From positions 11,780,001 to 11,844,000 of the forward strand of contig NC_064218.1 in NCBI RefSeq assembly GCF_023101765.2: a stretch of 64,000 nt of DNA. The letters run 5' to 3'. The notes beneath the pieces are model-generated. The model did not search any database. It had not been told where the DNA came from and saw only the letters and a list, made by a program, of their open reading frames with translations. The position numbers and the translations under genes are program-made. Below, in pieces: positions 22,545-35,400 of this stretch (its first letter is position 1; the number at the start of each line of letters is the position of its first letter). The stretch is from Spodoptera frugiperda (Eukaryota > Arthropoda > Insecta > Lepidoptera > Noctuidae).

Positions 22545-22660
22545 ATCTGCGGACTACCTAGCGAGCTTACCGCTGCTCCAGCGCAATAAGAGTCTGACAC
22601 TCCCTCTCGCCTCGCCTAAGGCAGGAGAAGTCATTGAATGATTTCCCCTCTAAAAAAAAG
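22545..22660 (+). mobile_element. Interspersed repeat (family D) 3' part
   Basis: cggactacctagcgagctta, agagtctgacactccctctc and ggcaggagaagtcatt followed by ccccctc/aaaaaa correspond to family D copies at 14424 and 27590. Confidence 0.6.
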
Positions 22661-24329
22661 GGTCAAACGAACCCGATTTTAGGGTGCGTTACATTAAAAA
22701 TTTTTGCTAATTACTACTGTTACAGGTAAAGTAAAAAATATTTAGTCTGAAGTCGTTAATATAATCAATTTAATAGGTATATGTGAGCCTATTTTTAAAT
22801 TAATATTTTAAGGACAAGGACGTCAAGAAAAAATACAAACACAAACGGGATCTTCAGTATATTGAACCCGGACAAACAATGACTCAGAAACAATTATAAA
22901 AATATGTAATTAAAAATAAAAAGCTACCAAGTATGTACAACAACACATGTAGTATCTCCAGTACAAAGTAATTATAAAAATCTGTTACTTATAAATAAAT
23001 GTAATTAAATTATTTTATTTTTATTATACTATTATTAATAATTGTTTTATAAATAGCAAGATGACGTGTTACATTATTATTTTTACATAAATATAATTAA
23101 AGCGAAGCACGTTTCAATTTATTAGAATTAAATTTGTCCGTGAAAATTGAAGTACATTTTTGTATAATGAATAGTAATTGCTTATCCCTTAAAGTATTTA
23201 CCAAATGTGCGATATGGTTCCTTACGAGTATAAAACTCTAATAATAATATATATTTTATTTTATTATTTTATTTTGTATGTTGTAGTATTTAAAAATGTA
23301 AATTTAGAGAATTTTAAATAAATATAGATAAATATATATTTTGTTTTATTTTAATAATATTTTTTATTTCATGATTCTTTAAATTATTTACGCCTGATGA
23401 TAGTAATTTAAATCAGAATAATTATACCAGCAATGTCACACCTTTTATTCCCGAAAGGAAAGGCAGAGGTAACTACACATTACGACACGTAATCCCGCTA
23501 TGCAATGTACATCCACTTTTAACCATTTGTGTTAAAAGTCCCATGTAATAGGGGGTGAACCTATTGCCATATACTGGACACCATTCCAGACGCCGTGCTA
23601 CAACTGATAAATTTTCGAAAAAAAAAAAAATATTATACCAATCACAAAAAATATATTGTCATACATTTCAGCAAAATTTACTACCTCTTTATTGCTATAA
23701 AAGGAGCGAAATATTATGATAAATTATACTTAGGACTAACTAATAATGTTGTTGACTATTAAACACCCTAGGCAACAGGTTTCACCAGACTAACTGGAGC
23801 CTTTCTCAAAGGCTAAATTAATACTATAGATAGTCTATACAGGCATCTTGTGTAACGAATATACCTGAAAAACTAATTTTATTGATATTATTGTATTTCA
23901 AACAACAGAAAATAAACTAGCTGTCTCATCTTTGTTGCCGTGGGATTTTACTTAGTTATATCATATTGGTTTACTTGATCAATTTTAAAATGAAAATTAA
24001 TTTTACGACCTATTGATAAAATTACATATTTTTTATATTTTGTATATTTGTAATAAGGAACCCTAACGCATCCACCTACGCGACCATCTCCCACAAACCA
24101 CGCGGATCTCCAATTTTAAAATAAACAAAGTAAATCCATCCATACATGGGCCACACACGCACACACGCTCACAGTAATTAGAGTATCAGTAATATTGATC
24201 GAGTTATTGAGTAATACTGAGTACACACACACAGACATACCATGTGGAATCTTCACTATTAGTACTGTCAAAGGTTAGCTCCGTGAGTACAATTTTGAGT
24301 AACTTAGCATGGTGAACGAATTAACTTCA
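22661..24329. other. AT-rich intergenic region upstream of the 910-residue CPR gene
   Basis: Very AT-rich with no gene. It holds a family A SINE (23434-23632) and then the promoter-proximal region of the next gene. No other structure is seen. Confidence 0.55.
23434..23632 (-). mobile_element. SINE family A, minus orientation
   Basis: ccttttattcccgaaaggaa, aagtcccatgtaataggggg and ttttcgaaaaaaaa match the copy at 5392-5673; the tRNA head is missing beyond the A-run. Confidence 0.65.
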
Positions 24330-24368
24330 TATAAATAGGATGCAGTTACTCCGATATGCACATTCAGT
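24330..24368 (+). promoter_or_regulatory. Core promoter of the 910-residue CPR gene
   Basis: TATAAATA at 24330-24337 and an arthropod initiator TCAGT at 24364-24368 are correctly ordered, with the ATG 35 bp downstream of the initiator. Confidence 0.7.
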
Positions 24369-24400
24369 GATCATCCCGTGGTAACACAACAGCTTTTGAC

Positions 24401-27400
24401 ATGAAGCTGGTAATAATATATTCTATCAATTAATATTTATTTATTATATTTATTTTATAAAGTTTAAAAAATAAATTATATTTTTTTATATAAATAAAAA
24501 TAATAATTAAAAAAATCGTTTTAAAAATATATTTAAATTATTTTTCAGTGTGTAATTTCGAAATCGAATAAACGTGGATTGCAGTGAAAGTTTTTGAAAT
24601 TACGAAATTTTTCATAGTGACAACTGACTGATAGGTTCAGTTGAACTTATTTTAAAATTAAACTCTGACCTCAATCAAGTTGTGTTTTGTAAACTAGATG
24701 CCCCGTTTCTCCATCAAGGGCTTCCCTTTCTAACTGTGACTCAATATTATACAATTTATGACAAATCTGTGGCTTCAAACCGTTTTACTTGAACTCATAA
24801 CCTCCCATTACCCACGTCTAACGAGTCTAATTATATTAATTTTGTGTTTTCAGCTAATCATTCTATCGGTGCTGGCGTGCAGCTATGCTGACAAGTTAGA
24901 CAGGACGTACTTGCCTCCTGCAAGTGCTGGAACTGCTGGTGGAAGCCCTGGAGCTTTAACTGCCCCTAACGAGCCTGGATTTGACCTTCCTAAAGGTCCT
25001 TCTTCATTTGGCCAACCTACTCCCTCCGGATCTGCTGGATTTGGCCAGCCTAACGCTGGAAAATCTGGATTTGGTCAGCCTGCTCCTCAGTACGGTGCCC
25101 CTACTGGTGGTGCTGCTGCTCCTAGCCAAGGTCCCTCTGGATTTAGCCAGTCTACCTCTCAGTTTGGTGCTCCTTCTGGATCAGGCTCATCGCCTGCTCA
25201 AGGTCCTTCTGGATTTAGCCAGCCTGCTTCCCAATACGGTGCTCCTTCTGGCTCCGGCTCAGCACCCGCTCAAGGCCCCTCTGGATTTAGCCAGCCTGCT
25301 TCCCAATACGGTGCTCCTTCTGGCTCCGGCTCAGCACCCGCTCAAGGCCCCTCTGGATTCAGCCAACCTGCTTCCCAATACGGTGCACCTTCTGGATCAG
25401 GCTCAGCTCCTGCCCAAGGTCCCTCAGGATTCGGACCCTCAGCCAATGCTGGCCAGCAGACATTTCAGTTTGGGGCTCCTGCTGGTGGCCCAGTTGCTGG
25501 ACAGAATGCAGGATTAGGCTTCGGAGCTCAAGATGTGAATGCGTACTCTGGCCAGGCTCAACCTGAGCGTGAACGTGCTTCGATCGACAGGAACGCTGAA
25601 ATCTTAAGATACGAAAACCAGAATGATGGTGAAACCTTCTCATACGCCTTTGAGACTTCGAACGGAATTTCTGCTGAAGAATCTGGTGTTGCTACCAACG
25701 GTGTGCAGGCTCAGGGTGGCTTCGCTTACACTGGTGACGATGGCCAGGAGTACAGAATCACTTACACTGCTGACGAGAACGGCTACCAGCCTCAGGGAGA
25801 CCATCTGCCTACTCCTCATCCCATTCCTGAAGAGATCCTGAAGTCTATTGAAGAGAACGCGAGGGCTGCTGCTGCCGGCACACAAGAAGGTAAGACTATG
25901 TCATTCTTATAACACTACACATTTGATCTTTACAATAATGTTATTTTAACTCTTGCCTTTTGTTAGATGGGTCTTATAACATAACTAGTGAAAATCAGGT
26001 ATTTACCAGGCATGTGCACTATTGTCTACCCTTAATGAATGCTAAGGCGTGATGTTACAAAGTCTTTCAATCAATTTAAGAGCATAAACACACAAATTTA
26101 CAAAAATAAATTAGTACTGATAAAAGATAACTATAAAATAAACACAATCAAAGGCGATGTGGTCACATTTGTGTGAATTTTTCATTGTTGTCCTAATAAG
26201 TGATTGAGTGATAATGAAATTTATTGCGCTTTGATAAAAGGCTCCGATCTATTTCTTGTAGCAACCGCGGCTATTGTAAACATCGTGGGTCCTATTGTAA
26301 CTATTGTAGTTTTGCATACAGTTGGGTAATAGATATTATATTGGCAGATTTTTACTCACACATTTTTATATAAACTTAAAAGTGATTTAATCTAATCCTT
26401 TAGTTAATGCTTACTTAAAATAAGTCAAGTTATGGAAAGTATCTCAAAAAAGTCTTCGTTTTTCGTCATCTAAAAAAAGTTTTGTTCAAACTAAAGTTCC
26501 ACAATGAAGGGTAGTATGTATTACATTTAAAGTAATATAGAAGCTTGTGCTACTCTCTGAAATGCATGTATTTCAGAGATTCGGCAGAAGATTTTCATGT
26601 TTATTATAGTTCATACCACCCCATAGTCATATTTCATAGCATATACATCTGAATGACAATAACAAAATAACTTAAACTTCACTTTACCAAACTCAATAAT
26701 CGAACCCGAGACTATTCAGCAGTTGTGACTACAACCACTCAACCGATGTCACAAGGTCATTCAAAATATAAAGTAATAGGCCTCATCCATGTCACTAATA
26801 ACATAACTGGCATACGTGGGCGTATACCTTTGCCCAAAGTAAAAAAAAATAACACGCAAGACGCGCAGACAACAGCTCATCAAGATACCCTAAACTGAGA
26901 TTCACTTAATGGACTTTCAATCTTATCACTTTAAACATAAAGTTGAAAATCAATAGCTTGATGATGCTACACTAACATGTCGCAACCAAGAAAATAATGG
27001 TGAACGTGAACTTCAATTATTTTAAAGTTTTCGTGAGACATTATTACAATTTATTTAGATAGTCGTGTCATGTGATATACTCTGTTACACATCGTGCCAT
27101 AAAAACCAGTTAATCATGACCTCGCTTTGTACCACGTCTCCGTACATTCGAAGACCAATTTATACTGGTTGTCTAGCTTCATATGTAATCGCGTGTACAT
27201 GACTGACATTGACTACTAACCAATTTACTTCATTTAATGTTAAGTAACGAATTTAAATACCGACATTAAGTTTTAATAGCAATAACACACCTTTGAACTG
27301 TATTTTTAGTACATTATGAGTATTGCTCCTATAGATGAGTTCTTTGAAGCGTAAATAGTTGTAACGTGTTGTAAGAATATAACAGATATTATGTATTGAT

Positions 27401-29753
27401 GGAAGGGTCACCTGTTTTAATAGAAATATTAAGTTTTAATAACAGTTTTGGTTTGTTTATATTGAGGCAAAATAACAAACTACATCTCAGTCAACATCTT
27501 AAAGGTGTTCATTATTATTATTAAATTAGTGTAAAGACGCATTTATTTAGTTATTTGTATATTGGGATTTTTGTATCTAGAGATAGTTAGTAGGCTACAT
27601 AGATTGCCTAGTGGGTTACTGTAGCTCTGGCTCGAATAGCAGGAGTAGGAACGGGGTGGTTTTTAGTCAGTAAGAGTCTGACACTCCCTCTTGCCTCACC
27701 CAAGGCAGTAGATAGAATTCATTGGATGACTTTCCCCTTAAAAAAAAAGACTAGGCAGTTGTATAATATTTGTGACAATGCGGGTGTAAGGCTTGCACGT
27801 ATATTGCAATATAAAGTCGATTTTTGACCAACATTAATGAAGATAATTATTGCATACATACTTTTGTAATTATGAAAACGAATTAATGTGTCCGTAGTTT
27901 TAAATGTATAGCAATTAAATATTAAGCCACATACTACGTTCACTAGTAAGGCAATATTAACATTTTATAATTATTCCATATCTTCTGTGGCATTTATTGA
28001 CCATTCCTCGTAATTGGTTTACTATTGACAACTGCCAACTGACAATTTATTTTAATGCTTTCTAGGTGCTTACAACCCTGACGAAGATTCTGGACCCTCA
28101 TCCCAGCAATACTACGGTGGAGCTTCTCCAGCATACCAGGCTCAAGGTCAACCCGGCCAGTCTCCTTCTCAGTACGCCGCTCCTGCTCAATCTGGACCTG
28201 CTGGATCCTCAGCTCCTCAAGATGTCTCTTCTCAACGTGGACAAGGACCTACATCTCAATACGGTGCTCCTGCCCAATCACCTGCTTCCCAGTACGGAGC
28301 TCCATCTCAATCCGGACCTGTCTCCTCGGGTCCTCAAGGCTTCTCGGCTCCACGTGGCCAAGCTGCTCAGGGACCTTCTCAATATGATTCTCCAACTCAG
28401 TCTGGACCTGCTGGTCCTTCTGGCTCTGGATTCCAAACTGCCCGTGGTCAAGCTGCCGCTCCTTCTTCATCCGGACCTCAAGGTTCTTCTCAATTCGGTG
28501 CCTCTGCTGCTCCCTCTGGTTCCGCTGGAGCTTCCCAAGGTGGTCGTGACTCAGGTTATTCGTACAACGCTCCCAGTGCCGCTCCATCTGGATCTCAGGG
28601 CTTCCCATCTCAAGGAACTCAGGCTTCAGCTAACCAATACAACGCCCCAGCACCTACTCGTACTCCATTCGGATCAAGCAGACCATCTGGCTCCCAAGGT
28701 TTCCCAGCCCAACGTGCTCCAGTTAACCAATACAATGCTCCTGCGTCTTCTGAGCCCTCCGCACCCCAAGATTATTCGTCCCAGGGCAGCAAAGCTCCCG
28801 CTTCTGCGTTTGGTGGTTCTTCATCTTCACCTTCTGGTTCTGCCAGACCTTCCAGGCCCCAAGGTTTCTCATCTCAACCTGCCGGAAATCAAGGCTCTCC
28901 TTTCGCTGCTGCTGGACTGTCAGGAAACAACGGACCTACTCGTGCTGGAACACAAGGACAGTCAGCTCAAGGAGGAGATGATGGATATGAATACAACAGG
29001 CCTCAGGCCCAGTTTGGCAGACCTAACCAGCCCGGACAGTTTGGCCAGTCGGCTCCAACTCAGGGACCCGCTTACTCCAGACCTCAAGGATTTGGTCCAT
29101 CCAGACCTGCTGGTTCTGCACAACCTGGTCAGTCTCCCACTTTCGGTAATGCCCCTACCTCAAGCTTCGGACCATCATCTGACCCCGCTGCCCCTGCTTC
29201 TGGACCTTCATCCTCCTCTCAAGGCGCAAGATTCCCTGTAGCATCTAACGATCAAGGCTATCCTAGAGGCCCAGCTGGCTCACTCTCTGGTAATGCCCCA
29301 TCTAACGCGGCACCTAGTCTCAATGGTCAAGGTTCTCCTTTCAGGCCAACTGGATCTGGTAACCAATACACACCTAGCACTAACTCTTTCGGTGCTCCTA
29401 AGCCCAATGGAGCCGCTGGTCCAGTATCTGGTTCCAACGCTCAGGGACCTTTCGGATCTCAACGCCCAAGCTCTGCTATGTCCGATGCTGGTTACGAATA
29501 CAACCGCCCTGGTGCGCAGGGATCTCAAGCTGGTCCTGCTCAGGGTACCCAAGGAGGTTTTGGTCCCGTTGGACAAAACAGGCCTGGAGTTTCTGGTTCC
29601 CAACCTAGCTTTGGTGCCGTAGGTCAAAACAGGCCTGGTCAAGCCGGCCCTCAGTCTAGCTTCGGGCCTTCTGGACAGGACAAACCTGGACAGACCTTCG
29701 GAGGACCTCGCCAGCCCCCAAGCTTCAGCCCTGAAGAAGGATACAGATACTAA
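24401..29753 (+). CDS. Large RR-1 cuticular protein with repeat-rich flanks, three coding exons
   Basis: Coding exons are 24401-24409 (MKL), 24854-25889 and 28066-29753, with GT/AG introns of 444 and 2,176 bp. They sum to 911 codons with no internal stop (910 residues). Start MKL plus LIILSVLACSYA forms a signal peptide, then KLDRTYLPP. A GFSQPASQYGAPSGSG repeat region follows, then an RR-1 chitin-binding domain at about residues 255-325 (DGETFSYAFETSNG, GDDGQEYRITYTADENGYQP, HLPTPHPIP). Exon 3 encodes a ~560-residue P/G/S/Q/A-rich region with GYEYNRP twice, ending FGGPRQPPSFSPEEGYRY. Exon 3 lacks a Met near its start, so frame-only prediction picks a wrong overlapping frame. The RR domain is not split by an intron here, unlike in the paralogues from 39871 on. 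Probably an extracellular cuticle component. Confidence 0.93.
25063..25440 (+). repeat. 72-bp (24-codon) tandem coding repeat, about five copies
   Basis: Landmark positions 25085, 25158, 25230, 25302 and 25374 recur about every 72 bp. The units encode GFSQPASQYGAPSGSG then SAPAQGPS; the last three are nearly identical. Confidence 0.9.
25890..28065 (+). other. 2.2-kb intron of the 910-residue CPR gene
   Basis: The donor is ggtaag and the acceptor ttctag. The intron is AT-rich and contains a family D repeat (27590-27745) and a minus-strand tRNA-like SINE head near 26697-26755 (aatcgaacccgagact). No coding sequence is seen. Confidence 0.75.
27590..27745 (+). mobile_element. Interspersed repeat (family D) inside the intron
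   Basis: gtgggttactgtagctctgg, ctcgaatagcaggagtagga, agagtctgacactccctctt and a terminal A-run match the family D layout. Confidence 0.65.
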
Positions 29754-29907
29754 ACCAAGGATAGATTAATTAATTTATGATAAGTAAACAAGCAAATAGA
29801 CAAAACCGAAAAAAAAAAACTTCGCATTACGCTTAAAATATTTTGTACATATTTATAAGAGATGTATAGAATATAACGGAGTCACTATGTGATCGAAATG
29901 TAAATTA

Positions 29908-29913
29908 AATAAA
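29908..29913 (+). terminator. Poly(A) signal of the 910-residue CPR gene
   Basis: AATAAA about 155 bp after the stop codon; sequence beyond is AT-rich intergenic. Confidence 0.65.
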
Positions 29914-32424
29914 CTACGCAAAACTTAATATATCTAGTTTTATTATGTTTTAATTTTCCTATTATAAAATAACTTTATGAAGTTACCAAGAACGGAACCA
30001 TTTAAAGATCAAATTCCTCATTAAGATAATTGCTTGATTTCCCTGTTTTCCAAGTATAATAAAATTATTGATTAAGATGACACATGAATTTAATCAGCTT
30101 AGATATTATGAAATTACTCAAGATGAACACAGAAACTAAAGTTACTAGCTAATAAAAAAATATACTAAAAAAATTGATACCAGTTAAATAAACATTTCAG
30201 TGTACAGTAACTAAATAGTACTACAGTAAATAAGTTACTAAGTCGAAATGTATAATTTTCGATTCAAATAAAATTCAATTGTCTTGTGATGAAATGAAAA
30301 ACTCCAATAAAATATTAAAAATCTACATTCATAGCTCTAACTCCCATACTGTAAGATAATTTGTATTACGCTTTTGTTTGTTTAATTGTATTGTGTAATT
30401 TGTTTATTTATCTGTTTGAATACATATCAATTTACAGTTAAACATTTGCGTTTCCAAGACATAGGGTTTGCCCTATGTGTTTATTCTATTAGACAATAAT
30501 CTACATAATATTGGCCTTTGTTCAGCAGAAGATGTCTTACTAGTCAATATGATGGATTATTCAAACGAGCTGACCCGTCACCTGATGGTAAGCAATCAGC
30601 GCCGCCCATGGACACCAGAGGAGTCCTGTTTACTGTAGTAACGACTAACAACCCAAAAGCACTATTATATACAGAAACCCGTATATAAATTTGAAAAAAA
30701 CTCTACAGCAAATATAATTGGTAGTAAAGTAAATTAAAGTAAAATAATGTGTGAACTGTTCACGTTTAGAAACAGTGCGCTTGCGTCATTTCCAGAGTAC
30801 GGGCAAGTCGTGCGGAGATGGTGCACTGTAGTGGCGATGGTGAAGATTGCCCACGAACTTGTATTTTGTATACGACGGTACGACTTTATGTTTTATGGAT
30901 TGTTGGATATAGTTGATGTAAGCCTTATTGTTTGCATTAGGAATGTTGTATGAGAGTGTAGGAAGAATTATTTTGTAATAAATAAAAAAAAATGTATTTA
31001 TGATGCGGTAACGACTTTTTACCTTGTTGGCAAGGTGATCGTTAATGTGTTTGTGTGAAAAAATACATCTTAATATTTTAAGATTTTAATTTAGAAAGCC
31101 ACATTATTTAATTAAAAAGTTAAAAATACTAACAATACTTTAAGGTCTTGAAAGTTGACATCTTATGACAGTATCCTAACGGAAAATAGTAAATGTGAGA
31201 AATTCTATAACCTTGATCGTTAGCATATATAGTTATTTAAATAATACCACTTTTACCTACAGCTTATTTTTAACGACCATCATATTTTTTTTTATTATTC
31301 AAAAAGTAAAATATTCTGGCCAGTATCCCTCAAGCCGACTGTATAGTTAAATCTTAAAAGGTAATTGTGTAAAGGCGCACTAATAACAGTGATCACGCTA
31401 TCGACTGTGACGTTGATTGCACAGATATGAACACTCTTAGGGCCTCGACACACTGAGCAAATAAGGGTTTTATTTTTATAATAATTATCGTGAGACATAC
31501 TAAATTAATTAACTAAAAATCACAAAATTATTCACTCTCGAAAATTTATGGAGAAAAGCTCTACTAGTTTCGAGTCATAGGGGGACTCTTTATTATGAGT
31601 AGCGTGCGTATACCTATAGCCTATAGCCAGTAGGCTGCGCCTATCTACGCTGCACGTGATTTTTAGTAAATTAAATAAGGGTTTTATTTTAATGTGACAT
31701 TTTTTTAAATTAAACATTGTAAAAAGTCGTGCTTGTTCAATGGGAATTTTTCATTTTATTATTCACTTTGTAGGTTACTTGTAGTCAGTGAAGTTTGTAA
31801 CGTAGTCATATCAAGTACCAAAACTGATAAATGATGGTGGTGGTGAAATGTCATTTTTGTCAATCTGCTTGAATTTTCTTACTATTCGATTTACTATGTA
31901 TTCATAATGCCGGCATTCTGTAATTAAATGTAGGTAGTGTCTTTGATGTTTAGTAGTTTTAGACTGTGATGAAGGTGTTTCGGTATAACGTCTTTGAGTT
32001 CGGTATATTTGTGGACTTTTTCAGTTATTGTTTTAGTTATATTGTGAGTATTAGGGACGGCGATATCTTAATGATATACTATTATTATGTTTTGAAACCC
32101 AGTTGTTATCATAAATTCAAAATATTTTGACATAAGTAAATAATTATCTTTAACTAACAAATTCGCTCAGTGTAACCATACCCTAACAGTCGTAACCCGT
32201 ACATCCCACGTTGTATCGAATGATAATAATACACGAACACAAAACCTGTGCTTTGAGCTCCGAACATGTTACTGTGAGAGTACACACCTACTACATGGTG
32301 CTATACATTATATTAGGGCCGTGTTGGGTTAAATGTGAGTTTATAGTCATTTAAGATTATAGCTATACGAGTATGTATTATTTAATATTTTGAGTGTGTA
32401 AGAAATGAGTAATGAATATGAATG

Positions 32425-32565
32425 ATGATTTTTTTTTGAGCGGGTATGTTATTAATGACTTCTCCAGCTTTTGGCGTGGCGAGAAGGAGAGTCAGACTCT
32501 TACTGGCTAAAAACCCGTTACTACTCCTGCTTTTTGAGCTGGAGCCCACATTCCCAGCCCCAGCA
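32425..32565 (-). mobile_element. Interspersed repeat (family D), minus orientation
   Basis: gacttctccagcttttggcg, gagtcagactcttactggct, actcctgctttttgagctgg and agcccc are the inverse of family D. Confidence 0.6.
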
Positions 32566-32821
32566 TTCTTTTTGTATTTATAATGTTCAAATCTGATGTG
32601 TTAATTAAGATATTTATAAGGTACAATAGGACCGTCATGTACCTACTTATGTACAAAAGTTTCTAACTAAATAAAGAAAAAAATAACTTAAGTACGGTAC
32701 TATATTTACTTGATTTCAATCTATCCTTTCTCCATTTATATTTTTTTCAGATTAATGTTTTCAAATGATTCTCTTATTCATTATCCATACCTTCCAAAGC
32801 AAGTCAGTATCACAAGTGCGA

Positions 32822-33070
32822 ATACCAGGCAAGGCGTTTCGGGGTCCATACCCAGGTCAGGCAAAGTATTGCTGGGATTTTTTCAAAAAAATCCATGTAG
32901 TCTGGAGTTGTACCCAGTATTATGGCAATAGGCTCATCCCTTTACATACATTATTACATTAGACTTATTACACAAATGCTGAAAAAGTACATTGTACAGT
33001 GACATTACATCACGTAACATGCACCTTTGCCTACCCCTTCGGGAATAAAAGGCGTCACGATACATGTATG
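32822..33070 (+). mobile_element. SINE family A copy
   Basis: The head is eroded (cgtttcggggtccataccca at the B-box position). The body tatggcaataggctcatccc and tail ccttcgggaataaaaggcgt are clear. Confidence 0.65.
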
Positions 33071-33709
33071 TAATTCATCCGCGCACCAGTTGTAGCGAGC
33101 ATAGCAAGTTTAAGAATGATAAGTTTGTCCGCTGTAGTTGCTTATATACCATCTGTCGGTGTTACGAAAATTGTACTAAAGGCGTTTACATCATAAACTC
33201 GTATGCGTGATGTAAGTAATATCCTTGTGTAGGATATGTTGAATAGGATCACGTGTAGAGTAGATTCTCTTTGTGCTCGTAATTCATTCTATGAAATGAG
33301 AGGGATTTTTGAAATGTGTGTTGATGAAAATCTAAATAATATCGTAGAACGAAATAATAGTATCCATCCATTGACTAACTTTGAGATCCAAACTGAAATG
33401 GGGCGTAATGCCTTACATCTCGACTCGTGAGAGTCGGTATTTCACAGTCCTCCTGCCCTGAGATCTTTAAAAGAGGAGGAAGAGGAGGATCGAAACTTTA
33501 TTTAAGATGGTAGTTGTATGAATTTGCCCGCGCGAGCTTTCGTATGATCAGCTGTTAGCAGCGAGGCGCCAGCGCCCGCGTTATCGAAAGACTAGTAGAT
33601 ATTTTGGAAAATAAGGCGCGTGTGCTAATGAAAATTTTGTTAAAAATAAAACTAATCAGTATACAAAAATGTTTCTCTGGGAAAGTTGTTAGTAATAATG
33701 AGTACAATG

Positions 33710-33850
33710 ACGAGCTAATCTCTGGAACTACTGGTCCGATTTAAATAATTATTTTTGTGTTGGATACTCAATTTATTGAGGAAGGTTATAGACTATAACA
33801 TCACGCTACGACCAACAAGAGTAGAGCAGAGAGGGTGAAACCGGTATCAA
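33710..33850 (+). repeat. Dispersed repeat, partner of 11282-11465
   Basis: taatctctggaactactggt, atttattgaggaaggttata and gagagggtgaaaccg align with the earlier copy. Confidence 0.55.
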
Positions 33851-35034
33851 TAATTATTATGAAAAACAACAAAACATTGCTCAAACATTTTCAATTTGTA
33901 CACAAGATCACATACAAAACCTCCAAATAATGGTCACCCATTAAGGTGTGATCTCTATTTATCTAACGAAGATGAAATCATTAGGCCGGTATTGGGCAAC
34001 GGTACCTCTGGGCGGTCCCATCCGTCACTCGTGCAATACAGACCTATCACGTTTTGCTGTAGGGGGATCTTAGGAAGGATGAGCTTCTGCTTTCAATGAA
34101 GAATTTGAAATAAATTCATTCATTGCATTTTGTTTGCGGTTCGCTGATTTTATTAATTATTTTTGTGTTTAATATTTTGTAGAAGGGAAGCAAGAATGAA
34201 GGTTTCTTAGCAGTTGCTGTTTCATTTGTTATGTACAATATTATGCTTGCTATAATAAACTTTTATTGTATTTGATAATCTTAATTAATGTTATCAACCT
34301 ATAATTTTAATATAATTACAAAGGTTTTATAAAAATGTTAAATATAAATGTTATAATTATAAATTATTTTAAAACAATTTAAAACAATGTTTGTATTATT
34401 ATATAAGTAGATTAAGTATATTTGCGGTGCCCAATAGGGCCCGTAGTTGTAACATTTTAGGTACAGTATTCAAATTGTAAACCACACTGTACACAATGAA
34501 AGCGATAAAATGATTTGATTTGATTTGAACTTGAAGTTATTGTATTTATTTGTTTAGTTATACTTTACTGTACATCACATAAACACATAGGACAAAAAAG
34601 CGTAGTGTACAATGAATGGCTGGTAATACATGGTGTACAAAGTAATTACGCTGTCTTTATAAATACAATATTTACTACTTACTTGTTTTCATTGACGGGG
34701 CGGAAAATCTAGTGCGACTTTAGAAGATCCTTTAAAAGTCGCTCTAGATTTTTGGGGGCAAAGATGTGTGTGAGATTTTTACCTTATTGAAACTTCCCCG
34801 ACGGCCACCGTTATCCTTTATTTGAGTATTTTCTCTCCTTTTTAACGTAAACTTCATTTTAAATGAATCGGCAAAATAATGGAACTATAAAAAATATACC
34901 ATCAATAAGAAATGACATAGAAGCAGTAAGCTGTCTAAGATTTATATCTCATTAGCGTACTGTAACCAAAATATAAGTTTAAGCTGTAAACAATCTCAAA
35001 TCAAATATTTATAGGTCACACAGATTTATGTCGC

Positions 35035-35105
35035 GATGCGGGAATTGAACCCGCGACCCTGATCTCTGAAAACGGATTTGAATGCACTATTTAGGTCACC
35101 GCGGT
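35035..35105 (-). other. tRNA-like or SINE-head sequence
   Basis: On the minus strand a B-box-like gggttcaattccc follows a GTGACCTAAATAG A-box-like stretch, and gcgg/ccgc ends can pair. It lacks a convincing full cloverleaf, so I favour a SINE head remnant over a functional tRNA. Confidence 0.3.
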
Positions 35106-35230
35106 GTACTAGATTTGTATCGATAGACTCTTAACTTAGAATTCGTAATTAAAGTTTTGAAATTAATTAAACCTTTTTTAATAGTAATACTTGTAACTAC
35201 TCATTATAACCAGGACTACTAAACTTTATG

Positions 35231-35400
35231 TTCCTCGTTGGTCGAGCGGTCGTATTACTGGGCTTTTTTTCAAAAATTTTCACAGTAGTAGCATAAAACC
35301 TGGAACTGTGCCCAGTGCATGGCAATAAGCTCACCCCCTTTTACATATGGGACGTATAACACAAATGGTGATAAGTGGGCCCCTTATACCTTGTAGAAAC
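35231..35400 (+). mobile_element. SINE family A copy
   Basis: cctcgttggtcgagcggtcg (A-box region), then a deletion of the B-box segment, then tttttcaaaaattttcacag, ggcaataagctcaccccctt and acaaatggtgataagtgg. Confidence 0.65.

Noticed and set aside
24758..24853. Upstream Met start (MTNLWLQTVL) for the large CPR gene
   Set aside because: It lies in intron 1. The MKL exon at 24401, a good donor/acceptor pair and the six-gene pattern give the correct start.
28066..29241. 391-residue Leu/Pro-rich frame
   Set aside because: It is an out-of-frame shadow of exon 3 of the RR-1 gene. Splice phase and the conserved GYRY tail support the other frame.
35035..35105. Functional tRNA gene
   Set aside because: Only a B-box-like segment is convincing; no complete cloverleaf could be drawn, so it is listed only as a SINE-head-like sequence.
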